A stretch of 64,000 bases of DNA from JBMNKL01 sp050952225 (GCA_050952225.1 JBMNKL010000002.1:1-64000); one strand, 5' to 3'; shown: positions 19,488 through 30,459, numbered from the stretch's first letter. The notes: generated by a model not told the origin, from the sequence alone. Program-made: numbers and translations.

Positions 19488-20243
19488 TTACTCCCTATCC
19501 ATATTCTCCCTGATCTGACGCACCTTCGCCGCAATCTCCGGTTTTGCTTCCTCCATCAGTTCCTTGAAAAAGCCTTCGTACTCATATGTAATGTTTTCTC
19601 CCTTTTTGATGCTCCTTACGTAGCTTTCCATCAGCTTGAAGTCCTTTTCATAGCAATGAAACGAGTTTGCCCTGTGCGTATACGTACCGGTTTTTACGCC
19701 AAGTGTATCCGCCACTCTCTTCATCAGCATGATGAAGGCGAACATATTCATAAACGTGGCCTCGGGCGCATCATTGCTGCGCATCAGCACCTTCATGTGC
19801 AATTGCGAATTCCTGATGAAAAACTGGATATGCTGCAGGCATGCCGGGCTGGTGTTGCCGGGGCTCGTATCCTTCCGCCAATCCCGTACGTCAATAACCG
19901 CCCGCCTGCTATAAGGATTGCGCCTTAGTTCTTCATATATAAAAGGAAGCTGTTCGCTTATCCTGTTGTGGTAGGTATAGTCCCAGCCGTGCCCTATCCT
20001 GAAATCAAGTATCCCGTCCAGGACTTCCTGCCTGTACTGCTCAAGGTCGGCATGCCCGCCGATAAACAGCTTGCTTATCATAGGCTCCGCAAAGGGCTCC
20101 TCTACAAGAATAGTCATACTGCATTCTTTTTGCTTCTGGTTGTAGTCCGGGCACTCGGAGATTTCCCCATACATATCAAGTGCTTCGATAGAACGGTGAT
20201 ACGCTTCCGGAAGTGTCCTCCCGCGCACTAATACCTCTTCCAT
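19488..20243 (-). CDS. Divergent thymidylate synthase-family protein, 251 aa
   Basis: The ThyA superfamily methylates or hydroxymethylates the pyrimidine of dUMP or dCMP with a folate cofactor. The central part keeps the family order: RRAVIDVRDWRKD (phosphate-binding Arg pair), PACLQH (nucleophilic Cys), QFFIRNSQLHMKVLMRSND, FMNMFAFIMLMKRVADTLG (the conserved Asn after Phe) and THRANSFHCYEKDF (the D/N-x-H-x-Y element). Usual ThyA reads PCH and RSxDxxxGxPFN, so this is a distant branch; the substrate could be dUMP, dCMP or a modified base. No dihydrofolate reductase gene is adjacent. ATG 20243 follows AAAGGA. It lies 152 bp after the cca start and could be co-transcribed with cca. Confidence 0.75.
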   Translation of the reverse strand: MEEVLVRGRTLPEAYHRSIEALDMYGEISECPDYNQKQKECSMTILVEEPFAEPMISKLFIGGHADLEQYRQEVLDGILDFRIGHGWDYTYHNRISEQLPFIYEELRRNPYSRRAVIDVRDWRKDTSPGNTSPACLQHIQFFIRNSQLHMKVLMRSNDAPEATFMNMFAFIMLMKRVADTLGVKTGTYTHRANSFHCYEKDFKLMESYVRSIKKGENITYEYEGFFKELMEEAKPEIAAKVRQIRENMDRE

Positions 20244-20394
20244 ATTTTCATCATCCTTTCAGGGGGATTATACGTTATTATACCATATTTGGAATGTGGA
20301 ATGCGGCGGAATGTGAGGTCAGGCTTGAATACTCTCTCCTGACCTTATTTTTGACATCATAGACGGTGATAAACATAGCAGCTTAGATATCAAC

Positions 20395-21739
20395 TTAACC
20401 TCGCTTCCCTATTTCCTGCGCGATACGAAGCAGCGTATCCCGGTCGTTTAACGACTGGTCCTCAAGGACCTTCTCCAGCAGTGCCGACAGGACCCTTCCG
20501 ATTTCCCTGTCCTCTTTGAAGCCAATCTCAATGAGGTCATTGCCGTTTACGGCCAGGTCCTCCAGCTTAAAGCAGCTTTTCGCCGCCAACAGTTCCTCAT
20601 ATATCTTTTCAATCATTGCGATATATTCAAGTTCCCTTGCCATGCCCCTGCTGTTTTGAGCGGATCTGTCGGCCCGCCTTACCTTGATAAGATCGGGAAA
20701 TATATCTTCCCCGACCTTGTTCACGGCTCTGCCAACTGCATTGGGGCTAAGCGGTATATCAATATCATGGTACTTTATCAGCCTGATAATCTTTGCAATG
20801 CTTTTGTTGTCAAATTTCAGTCTTCTAAGGACCGTTCCCGCTATTTCAACACTTTTGGCAGCATGCCCGTAAAAATGGTCGATACCGTTTTCGTCCGTCG
20901 TCCGCGTAACGGATTTGCCGGTATCATGCAGCAGCATGGTCCATCTCAGGCACATATCGTTTTCAATCGCCTCCACGGCACGAAGGCTATGTTCACCGAC
21001 ATTATACATATGGTGCGGGTTGTTCTGCGGCGTGCTGAAACAGGCGTCAACCTCCGGCAAAAGCAGTCTCATCAGCCCGGTATGCCTTAGTATTACAAGC
21101 TTCATCGGGTAATCCGAGACAAGTATCCCTGTCAGCTCATCCCTGATTCTTTCGCTGCTTACGCTTAAAACCAGGTTGCTGTTTTTCCTGATGCCGGTAA
21201 ATGTTCCGTCGTCAATATCAAAGTTCAACCTTGCCGCAAATCTGACCGCCCTAAGCATCCTCAGCGCATCTTCGCCGAAGCGCTCATCCGGGTCACCGAC
21301 GGTCCGGATGCGGCGCGAGGCAATATCCGATAGCCCGCCGAACAGGTCAATTATGCCCTTTTCAGGATTCCACGCCATTGCGTTTATCGTAAAATCCCTG
21401 CGGCCAAGGTCATCTTCAAGCCGGTCTGTGAATGCCACGCTGTCCGGGTGCCTGTAGTCACCATATTTGCCGTCGATGCGGAAAGTCGTGACTTCGTACG
21501 GGTTTCCCTCCAAGAATGACCGTAACCGTACCATGTTTTTCCCCGGTATCGGCTGTCCTGTCAAACAGCTTCTTTACAGCAGACGGCGGCGCATTGGAGG
21601 CAATATCCCAATCCTTCGGCTCCCTGCCCATTACGGAATCCCTTATGCATCCTCCGACGGCATAAGCCGCAAAACCGTTCTCTTCCAATGCTCTTATGAT
21701 TTCAAGGACGCCCTCCGGCGGACTGATAATTGTCTCCAT
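20395..21739 (-). CDS. cca: CCA tRNA nucleotidyltransferase with HD domain, one frameshift
   Basis: The enzyme adds or repairs the 3'-CCA end of tRNA. ATG 21739 follows GGAAGG. The nucleotidyltransferase head shows AVGGCIRDSVMGREPKDWDI (GG...RD and the DxD metal site), RRDFTINAMAWNP and GEDALRMLRAVRFAARL (the nucleotide-selecting EDxxR helix). A C-terminal HD domain follows (HSLRAVEAI...RWTMLLHDTGK), as in many bacterial members. About 448 residues, normal length. The frame breaks near 21507, where GGGAAACCC would read in frame as GGGAACCC (one A too many in a short A run), between HGTVTVILGG and PYEVTTFRIDG. As the gene is usually essential in bacteria, a sequencing error is the likely cause. 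Confidence 0.93.
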
Positions 21740-21934
21740 GGTTTTCCTTCCCGGTATAATAGTTTTGCCAACACCATTTTATTGCTGTTTTTTATTTAAG
21801 AAATGATATGCATATAAATTTTAGCATACCACTGATATAAAATGAAACAAAACATCATTTATATACGTCTCAATCATATAATATGATGGCAAATTCAGGC
21901 GCTCGTCCATAAATCAAGAATGTGAGGTTAAATT

Positions 21935-24900
21935 ATGAATAACAAGCTTTTCACGTTTATAAAAAACAGACCTGTATTCATTATAATCCTGGCAGCGGCG
22001 ATACTGCTTACGGCAACCGGGATTGCAGCATTGACAGGCTTATTTGGCCGTTTGGGGCCAAGGAGCGCGGACACGGCCGCAGGCGCCGGCCACGGCGCCA
22101 CTATCCCGGAGGGTACGTTGAGCTTTATGGATACAGACATAACAATAACAGCAAGCGACTCGGACAGTCATCGGGGTAAGCCCTGCATCCAGTTTCCTCC
22201 TCACATCAAGCCGGGCTTTTGATGAGAAGATATTGTCTTCATCATTAAGCATCGAACCGGAACATGCGTTTAAACTGAAAAAGATGTCCGACAAGGAATA
22301 CGCGCATTGAATTTGACAAGCCTTTGCAGGGCGACAGCATCTATAACTTCATATTAACCGATAAAGATTCCGGCGCCAGGCACTCATGGGCGTTCCAGAC
22401 CAAGAGGCAGCTAACAGTCGCCCGCACCCTTCCAAGGGACAAATCGACATATGTCCCCGTAAATACGGGAATAGAGATTACTTTTACACATGATAACATA
22501 GAGAACGCCGAAGAACATTTTTCAATATCTCCCGCGGTGAGCGGCCGTTTCGAATGGCACAAAAAGACACTCGTATTTGTCCCTGAAAAACTGGAAGAAG
22601 GTACGATATACACGGTTACCGTCAAAAAAGGCGTTAAAGTAAAAGGCAGCGACGAAACGATGCCGGATGATTACTCGTTCAGCTTCCAGACCGTCATGCC
22701 CAAAACCGCCGAAAAGGATACCTATTTTACTTTTGCCTTTCCGTTATACTCCTTTACTCCGCAGTCAATCCTCGCGCTTGAGGCATATGGAAGCGACGCA
22801 TTGAATGACAGGGATATTGCCGTGGAAATATACAGCTATCCTGACGAGGAAAGCTTCCTTAATGAACTTAAGAAACATGATGCATTCCTTAACTCATCGT
22901 GGTATGTAAAGCAGAACGACGACACGCCATATGATGTATCAGGCCTCCAAAAGGCCGCGTCCGTCACGGGGCGTATCGCCCAATACCAGCACCTGTACTG
23001 GTATAGTTCATACCTGGTGCTCCCGTCTTCCCTGCCCGAGGGCTATTATCTCGTGGCAGCCGAAATCGACGGTGAAAAGTATTATGCGCAGATGCAGATA
23101 AATGCCGCCACGGTTTATATCATGAAAACCGAGGATAAAGCCCTGGCATGGCTTCACAATTCCGTAACCGGCAAACCGCTGGCAGGAGCGGAATTTATGG
23201 CTGACGGCGGAAAGCCTGTCATATCCGGCCAGGACGGTATTGCCGTCCTGAACGGGACTTTTACCGCCGATACCGGAACATACTTTCTTGTAAAACCGGC
23301 AGCAGGCCATACCTTCATAGCACGTGTAATAAACGAGTATAACCCCTATTACGGGTATTACTACGGGGGATATCATAACACCGATATTATCGATAATTAC
23401 TGGACATACCTCTACCTGGACAGGGATACGGTCCTTCCCGAGGATACCGTCAATATCTGGGGCGTGCTCAAACCCCGCGACGGCAGCAGCGGCGAAGTTG
23501 AAGCAACGCTCGAACTGACCCGTTACAGCTATTATTCTTCCGAAGAGGAATTGTCCGTACTGGTGTCGCAGGATGTTAAAGTTTCGCCGTCCGGCACATT
23601 TACCGGCAGCCTGAAAATATCCAACTTCAACCCCGGTTCATACGAGGTGCGTGTCAGGGTCGGCGATAAAGTGATGATGACACGGTATTTGCAGATCAAG
23701 GACTACACAAAGCCGGTGTATAAAATCGAAGCGGAAAGCAGCCGCGATTACATGTACGCATGGGATACCGTCGATTTTGACATCCTTTCGTCCTTTTACG
23801 AAGGCACGCCGGTATCCGGCGTTAAACTCGGATACACATACATGATCTCCCGGCGTCGGTTCTGTAAGCGGAACCCTGACCAGCGACCAGGAAGGCAAGT
23901 CGGCGCTGTCCGTGAAACCGTCTATAAAGGAAGAAGGATGGAGGCCCCTTACGCTTACCCTTGAAATCAGTAACCGCGAAGCCGAGGAGCAACCGATATG
24001 GGAATATTCCCGTGTCACCGTGTTTCCGAAGGATACAATGATCGAGATGAAATCGAAAACAGAAAACCGGACGGCAAAGCTCGACTTCACTACCAGCAGG
24101 ATCGACCTGTCAAGGCTCGAAGGAAAGACGGGAGGGTATTACTCCGAGGATGATTACAGGGGCGCTTCCGTGGATATGCCGGTGTCCGTCAAGTTGTACG
24201 AAAAGTATTACAAAGAGAAAAAAACAGGCGAATTTTATGATTTTATAAACAAGGTCAGGCGTGATGTTTATGAATACGAATTGGTTGAAAAGCTCATAAA
24301 GGAATATAATTTTAACACGGTCAACGGCAAATACCACCTGGAATTCGAAACGGAAAAGGATAAATACTATTACGTGGAAATCACCGGTCTGGACTCCCGC
24401 GGCAACCGCATAAGGGAAACCGCTAATGTATACAACTGGGATTATATCAGCCCTTATGACATGAAGGCATATGCGATTGCCGCAAAAGACGCGGATAAAC
24501 TGTATAAATCCGGCGAGACCGTGTCCGTCGAGGTATTATACAACGGAGAACTCCCCGTTGAATCTAAAAACCGCAAATACCTTTTTGTCCGCCTTAGAAA
24601 CGGCATTTACGACTTCGTGGCATCTTCCGGCTCCACGTACAATTTCAGTTTCAAAGATGAATTTATACCCAATATTTACGTCAAGGCAGTATGTTTCGAC
24701 GGCACTTACGTGTACGATGCCGGCATCCGTCAATACCTGTACGACAGCTCCGAAAAGAAACTGGATATCACCGTCACGCCCGGCAAGTACGAATACCGTC
24801 CCGGTGAAACCGCAAACCTTTCACTGGAAGTGAAAGACCGGTACGGCAAACCATGCAGCGCCGAAATAAATATCAGCGTCGTGGATGAAGCGTACTTCAC

Positions 24901-26918
24901 GCTTTTCCCGCAAAACGTCGATACGTTGACATCACTTTACGGTTCAACCATATCTTCGGGTGTCATTACCGATTATTTCTCGTACACGCCGCCGGATGAA
25001 AAATCTCTCCATCCCATGGCGGAAAAGGGAGAAGGCGGCGATTTGCACGTCAGGAAGGATTTTAAGGATAGCGCGTTATTTGTTTCGGTAACGACCGGCG
25101 CAGACGGAAAAGCGTCTGCCGCCTTCAAGCTGCCCGACAACCTGACCTCCTGGAGAATAACATACCAGGCGGTCACGGAAGACCTTGAAGCAGGAAGCGG
25201 CAAGATTAACATTTCTTCGAAACTGCCGTTTTTCGTAGACGCAATATTCAACAAGTCATTTATCACCGGCGACACCCCTTCCATACTGGTAAGGGCTTAC
25301 GGTACCGAGCTTGAACCCGGCGCGCAGGTCGATTACAACATAACCGTAACCGGTCCGGACGGACAGTCAAAATCATATAAAGCGAGCGGAAAGGCAAACA
25401 CAATAAAAGAAATAGCCCTGGACAGCCTTGAAGCAGGAAATTACACCGTTTTGGCCGAAGGAACATCGGGAAGCCTGAAAGATGCGATTGAGCGCAGTTT
25501 CAGGGTTTCGGACAGCCTGCTTGAAACCTCTGTCACCGATTATCTCTCGCTTTCAAACGATACTGTCATTAAAAGCAATACCAAGGGGCTCACTTCGCTT
25601 GTCTTTTTCGGCGAAGACTCGGCGATGCTTTACAAGGAACTGCATTCACTGTACTGGAACTGGGGCGAAAGGCTCGATCAGAAGCTGGCCCATAAGTTAG
25701 CCGCCAGGCTGCTGCGAAATTACTTTAATGAGCCTGGCTACTATGACGAGGAAGTGGACATAAGCCGAGTACCAGGCAGAGGATGGCGGCCTTGCGCTGC
25801 TAACCTACGACAGCAGCAATCCCCAACTGTCGGCGAAGATGTGTTCGCTGGCTGCCGATGAAATTGACCGTGAAGCGCTGGCAGGCTATTTTAAGAAGCT
25901 TCTGAACAACCCGGATATAACTCCTGAGGACGCGGCTTACTGCTACTGGGGGCTTGCAGCGCTGAAGAAACCCGTATTGCTGGATATCCGCGCTATACTT
26001 GAGACTCCTGGCATCACGCCGGAAATCAGGCTGATACTTGGCGTAGCCCTGGCAGAAATCGGCGATTTCCAGGGCGCAAGAGAAATATACCTGGACTTTA
26101 TCAATAACTCGGCGAAGATAACCGAAACTTACGCCTGGATAGAAAAGGAGACCAGGGACGACAGCATCGACGCCACCGCGTTGTGCTCGCTGATAGCGCT
26201 TAAAATAAACGCTCCTGAAAAAATCAAGCTGTTCAATTATATAAAGTCGAACTCCACATCAGAGCTGCTGGTCAACCTGGAGCGCATGGTCTTTGTTACG
26301 AATTACATCAAGGGAGCAAGCCTTGACAGCAGTTTCAGCTATGAGATCAACGGCGTTAAAAAGCAGGTTGAATTGAAAAAAGGCGCATATTACCGTCTCG
26401 ACCTGACGCCGGAAAAACTCTCCGGCCTCAGATTTGGCAATGTCCAAGGCAAAGTGGCGGTTGCCGTTTCATATGTCGCGCCGATCGGTGAAATACGGGA
26501 TGCCGGCGAAAACGTCTTATCCCTGGAACGCACCTACACCGTCGCCGGCAAAAGCAGTCCAGCCACATCATTCAGCCGCTCGGACACGGTAAAAATAACG
26601 CTGACGCCTAAATTCGACCCAACGGCCCCGGATGGGTATTACGAGATAACCGATGTCTTGCCGGCCGGCTTCAGGTTTGTCCGCCCCGATTATGCATCAG
26701 GCAAGGGAAGCAACTGGTGGTATCCGAACGAGGTTACGGGCCAAAAAGTAGTTTTCGGTTATTACTACGACAAGAACGATCCTTATCGGAAGAGCAGCAT
26801 AACGTATTACGCCAGGGCAGTGTCTCCGGGAACCTACACTGCCGACAACGCGGCAATCCGCCACACCGACAGGGATATATCCGGGTTTGCCGGAAAAGCC
26901 CGGGTTACCATAGATTAG
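21935..26918 (+). CDS. Alpha-2-macroglobulin-family surface protein lacking the thioester, four frameshifts
   Basis: A protein of about 1660 residues. ATG 21935 (GAGG upstream) is followed by an N-terminal membrane anchor (FIIILAAAILLTATGIAAL). Then come a Big_5-like Ig domain (VNTGIEITFTHDNIENAEEHF...), macroglobulin-type domains (DRDTVLPEDTVNIWGVLKPR; LEVKDRYGKPCSAEINISVV DEAYF) and the A2M core (LPDNLTSWRITYQAVTEDLEA; FVDAIFNKSFITGDTPSILV), ending with a helical region and a beta-rich tail (YYEITDVLPAGFRFV). The usual CxEQ thioester is replaced by NWGERLDQ, so it cannot trap proteases covalently by that chemistry. Frame breaks near 22172, 22307, 23850 and 25765 each rejoin family-like sequence. 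Bacterial A2Ms are proposed to guard the envelope against proteases; the MEMO-type lipoprotein follows on the same strand. Confidence 0.85.
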
Positions 26919-26990
26919 GCTGTCACAGGCATGAGCCCGGGAAATGGATAAATAAAAAGCTTGGGAAAATTGCGACAGGAATCCCAATCC

Positions 26991-27059
26991 GTTGACAGGT
27001 AACGGGAAACTCTGTTGACAGGTAACGGAAAACTCCGTTAACGGGTAAGCAGGAAGCTT
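26991..27059. repeat. 23-bp tandem repeat, 3 units
   Basis: Units at 26991-27013, 27014-27036 and 27037-27059. The first two share GTTGACAGGTAACGG then AAACTC; the third is diverged (GTTAACGGGTAAGC). It fills the spacer just before the MEMO-family gene and could supply pairing RNA or protein sites, or be a simple replication-slippage product. Confidence 0.75.
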
Positions 27060-27083
27060 TAAAACGACCGGCAGGAGATGAGG

Positions 27084-28326
27084 ATGGGTAATAATAATAC
27101 GGCAATGCATCGTAACACGAAACCAATATTGTTTAAATCATTAGCACTCGGTATTATCATAGCCGTCATGCTGTTAATGTCAGCCTGTGTATTTACTGCT
27201 TCGGCAAATTCCGCATCTTCAGGCCAGGCACCCGGAGCATCCGCACCTGCAGGCACGAAAGCTTCAGGCGATGTTGATGCAGACCCCGTTTATGCGGACC
27301 CAGCGTATGAAAAGCCCGCTTATACAAGCCCTGTTAATACCGGCTCTGCCCATGCAGGAATGCAAGCCGGAGGTTTGCCGCCGGGCACGGTTTCCTCCGC
27401 CTGCCGGCGGCCGGGCCAGGGAGATGCCAGCATATCGACTTTACGCTGCATCCATTTTAATGAGAAGGATTTCCGGAATTCCATAGCATTAACGGGCGGT
27501 ACAAGTAATACCGGCGCAAGCGGTTTGGGCATCGCCGCCGGAGACCGGCCTGACACAGGGATATCTGAAGCCCGGGACACTTCGGATAGCGCTGACGGCG
27601 CGGTTTGTCCGGTCAGCTCCGGAAGCCCCGTCGCCGGCGGAGTTGTCCCCCATCACCTGCTGGCAGGAAAAATGATCGCGCAGTTCTTCCGGACGCTGTC
27701 CGAAAGCTCCCCGGATACAATAGTGATAATCGGCCCAAATCACGACCGCATCGGTATGAACGAGCTTCATACCTCCTCGCTTGACTGGGCGACCGCTTTC
27801 GGTATCCTTGAGAACAACCGCGAAATTACTATGAGCCTTATCAATGAACTGGGGGCATCGGAGAATATCGGGCTTATGGAAACCGAGCACTCAATTTCTT
27901 CATTAGTACCATACGTCAAGTACTATATGCCAAATACAAAAATCGTTCCGATACTGCTGCATGGCAGCTACACGGTGGCAGAATCGCAAAAGCTCGGCAA
28001 ATTCCTGGCAGGAACTCGTGAAGGACGACCCCGGTATCGTCGTGATTGCATCAGTCGATTTTTCTCATTACCTTGACGCGGATACGGCGGAAAAGATGGA
28101 CAGGATAACTCTGGATGCGATCATCTCCCGCGATACAGTCTCCATATCCAGGATGGGGAACGACAACATTGACTCGCCGCCGTCAATATTGTCACTGTTG
28201 TGTATAATGGACGAAATAGGCGCGATTGGCCCTGAAGTAACCGCCCATGACAATTCTTTCGGCATTTCGGGAAGCGGGGCGGAATGCACGACAAGTTACT
28301 TTACCATGTTTTTCAGACGACCCTGA
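27084..28326 (+). CDS. MEMO-family lipoprotein (AmmeMemoRadiSam system protein B-like), one frameshift
   Basis: A lipoprotein signal (SLALGIIIAVMLLMSAC) is followed by a low-complexity Ala/Pro/Ser/Gly linker of about 130 residues and then a MEMO domain, with GGVVPHHLLAGKMIAQFF, TIVIIGPNHD, MGLMETEHS-like residues (GLMETEHSISSLVPYVKYY) and VIASVDFSHYL. MEMO proteins resemble metal-dependent LigB-type dioxygenases; related bacterial proteins accompany AMMECR1 and a radical SAM enzyme, neither of which is present here. I choose ATG 27084 over ATG 27078 because AGGAG lies 6 nt before it. The frame breaks near 28010 (one extra G), and the rest of the domain follows in the next frame. It probably acts outside the membrane. 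Confidence 0.8.
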
Positions 28327-28370
28327 GGCTATTATTCCGGCGTCAAAGGTAAAAAATAGAGTAAATTTTG

Positions 28371-28400
28371 TTGAACATATCCTACAATTACGGGTATAAT
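28371..28400 (+). promoter_or_regulatory. murA promoter
   Basis: TTGAAC (28371-28376) and TATAAT (28395-28400), 18-bp spacer, 41 bp before the ATG at 28442. Confidence 0.75.
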
Positions 28401-28441
28401 AAGGTTGTAATTCATTCTTTTACTAGAAGGCAGGAAAACAA

Positions 28442-29740
28442 ATGAGATGGCTTGAAGTAAATTGCTCCAAACCACTAAGCGGAAAGATCAAGGCCCCCGG
28501 ATCCAAAAACAGTTCCCTTGCTCTGCTGGCAGCCGCTTGCCTTGCAGGTGAACCTGTAAGCATATCAAATTTGCCTGAGATATCAGACGTCAGAGCAGTA
28601 TACGATATATTGAAAGATATCGGGGCCACTGTCGAAAAAAATGAAAAAACCTGGACAATCGATCCCCGTACTATCCGAACTGCCCGGATAGACCAGCAGC
28701 TCTCCTCGGCATTCAGGGCTGCGTATTATTTTGTAGGCGCTTTGCTTGTAAAGCATCGCAAAGTGACAATCGGGTACCCAGGCGGTGACAATTTTGTTTC
28801 GCGGCCTATTGATCAGCATATAAAAGGGCTGAAGGCCCTCGGGGCAAAGGTCAGGATGTATGACGACCATTACACCGTAGAAGCAGAAAGCCTTAAAGGG
28901 GCTGAAATATTCTTCGATGTCGTGACATGCGGCGCCACTATTAATGTAATGCTTGCCGCGGTCCTTGCCAATGGCAAAACGGTGCTTTACAATGCTGCAA
29001 AAGACCCCGAGGTAGTGGATACAGCCATAATGCTGAATAAAATGGGGGCACACATATACGGCGCCGGCACCGATACCATCCGGATACAAGGCGTGACACA
29101 GCTCGGAGGATGTTCTCATGCCGTTTCGCCTGACAGGCTCATTTCAGGAGCATACCTGATTGCAGCAGGCGTTACCGGCGGAACAATTACTGTTGAAGAA
29201 TCAATCCCGGAACATCTTGAGCCATGCATGGCAAAGCTCTCGGAGACAGGCCTGTCCTTTGAGGTATCCGGAAACAGCATCACCGTGCATGGAGGTGCCA
29301 GGATAAGGGCTACGAGAGTACGCACCGGCAAATACCCGATGTTTGAAAGCGACTTCCAGCAGCCGATAACTGTATTATTGCTAAAAGCCATGGGAAGAAG
29401 CATCATATCGGACCGCATATACCCGAGACGCTTCAACCATTGCGAGCAGTTGAACAGGATGGGCGCCGACATCACTGTTAAAAACGGCGTCGCCAGGATC
29501 AACAGCTACAGGCGCCTTACAGGCACCTGGGTACATGCAAGCGATATCAGGGCCGGAACAGCGCTTGTTCTCGCCGGCCTGATGGCGGACGGCACTACCA
29601 GGATCACCGGGGTGGAACACATAGAGCGCGGTTATGAGGATATAGTGAGAGATTTCAGGCAGATCGGGGCGGACATCACGCTTCGCACCGCCGAAAGTGC
29701 AATGGGCGCGTCCGACCTGCTCAAGCTCCAGGGTACATAA
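28442..29740 (+). CDS. murA: UDP-GlcNAc 1-carboxyvinyltransferase (MurA type) with Cys-to-Asp active site, 432 aa
   Basis: MurA transfers enolpyruvate from PEP to UDP-N-acetylglucosamine, the first committed step of peptidoglycan synthesis. Matches: Lys22 in APGSKNSSLALLAAACL, the Arg of FRAAYYFVGALL, GGDNFVSRPIDQHIKGLKALG, Asp in KYPMFESDFQQP, and HIERGYED near the C-terminus. In E. coli the loop reads GGC and Cys115 is attacked by fosfomycin. Here the equivalent residue is Asp116, the form known from mycobacteria and chlamydiae, which keep activity but resist fosfomycin. ATG 28442 follows GGCAGGAAA; a good promoter lies upstream, so it is monocistronic. Several loops differ from typical clostridial MurA, so it may be a second, specialised copy rather than the housekeeping enzyme. 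Confidence 0.85.
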   Translation: MRWLEVNCSKPLSGKIKAPGSKNSSLALLAAACLAGEPVSISNLPEISDVRAVYDILKDIGATVEKNEKTWTIDPRTIRTARIDQQLSSAFRAAYYFVGALLVKHRKVTIGYPGGDNFVSRPIDQHIKGLKALGAKVRMYDDHYTVEAESLKGAEIFFDVVTCGATINVMLAAVLANGKTVLYNAAKDPEVVDTAIMLNKMGAHIYGAGTDTIRIQGVTQLGGCSHAVSPDRLISGAYLIAAGVTGGTITVEESIPEHLEPCMAKLSETGLSFEVSGNSITVHGGARIRATRVRTGKYPMFESDFQQPITVLLLKAMGRSIISDRIYPRRFNHCEQLNRMGADITVKNGVARINSYRRLTGTWVHASDIRAGTALVLAGLMADGTTRITGVEHIERGYEDIVRDFRQIGADITLRTAESAMGASDLLKLQGT

Positions 29741-29771
29741 AATATACGGATAGGGCGGCTTGCGATTGAAG

Positions 29772-29993
29772 CGGGCATGGAGCAAATATGGCATCATGTT
29801 CCGAAATGGGCAGGCTGTAATGCTTAACTCGTCCTCACGCGGGCGCGGATGATGCGGCGTCCATGCCTTAGCATCGCGCGCCTGCACCGTCCGTGGTGCA
29901 GGTTGTGGCTCCCAGTGCCGCATTCGGCCATCGCTCAAAGCATAACACCCTGCAGCCATTTCTTTACGTGATGTCATATTTGCTCCATGCCCG
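29772..29993. repeat. 222-bp imperfect inverted repeat (MITE-like or structured RNA)
   Basis: The ends are 19-bp perfect inverted copies (CGGGCATGGAGCAAATATG at 29772-29790, its complement at 29975-29993). Pairing continues inward with mismatches (CATCAYGT, GAAATGG, GCAGG, TGTWATGCTT, ATGCGGC) to a central perfect hairpin CCTGCACC / GGTGCAGG (29881-29902). The whole element can fold into one long hairpin. It sits between the convergent murA and yjbQ genes. No open frame is inside and no clear direct target duplication flanks it. Confidence 0.75.
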
Positions 29994-30021
29994 TTCCTTA
30001 CTTATACATACTGTCCGCACA

Positions 30022-30438
30022 TTACTCGCCAATTATTTTTACCAGAACGCGCTTGCGGCGCTTGCCGTCAAATTCCCCGTAAAATATCTGTTCCCACGGG
30101 CCGAAATCAAGTTTTCCGCCGGTAATGGCCGCAACCACTTCCCTGCCCATTATCTGCCGTTTCAGATGGGCGTCAGCGTTATCCTCAAAACCGTTATGCT
30201 TATATTGGCTGTGTGGCTTTTCAGGCGCAAGGGTTTCCAGCCATTTTTCAAAATCCTGGTGCAAGCCGGATTCGTCGTCGTTTACAAATACACTGGCGGT
30301 GATGTGCATTGCGTTTACCAGCACAAGCCCTTCTTTTATACCGCTTTCGTCAATGCACCGCTGCACCTCCTGTGTTATGTTAACAAAAGCCCTTCTCGCG
30401 GGGACATTAAAAAATAGTTCCTTGCGATAAGTTTTCAT
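30022..30438 (-). CDS. yjbQ: YjbQ/UPF0047 family protein, 138 aa
   Basis: A compact protein with the complete family signature: NITQEV, GLVLVNAMHITASVFVNDDE, HLKRQIMGREVVAAITGGK and LDFGPWEQIFYGEFDGKRRK. The His and acidic residues line a metal-like pocket. E. coli YjbQ has weak thiamine-phosphate synthase activity, and the family is often named secondary thiamine-phosphate synthase, though its main role is uncertain. It is last in a minus-strand operon after pncB (21-bp gap). ATG 30438 follows AAAGGAG. Length is typical. Confidence 0.93.
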   Translation of the reverse strand: MKTYRKELFFNVPARRAFVNITQEVQRCIDESGIKEGLVLVNAMHITASVFVNDDESGLHQDFEKWLETLAPEKPHSQYKHNGFEDNADAHLKRQIMGREVVAAITGGKLDFGPWEQIFYGEFDGKRRKRVLVKIIGE

Positions 30439-30459
30439 AAGTATCTCCTTTCAAAGACG

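Noticed and set aside
21935..26918. Five separate genes in the A2M region
   Set aside because: The open segments continue one another in family order across single-base breaks; only the first has a ribosome site at its start.
26991..27059. Possible CRISPR array
   Set aside because: Units are directly adjacent with no spacers, only three copies, and no cas genes nearby.
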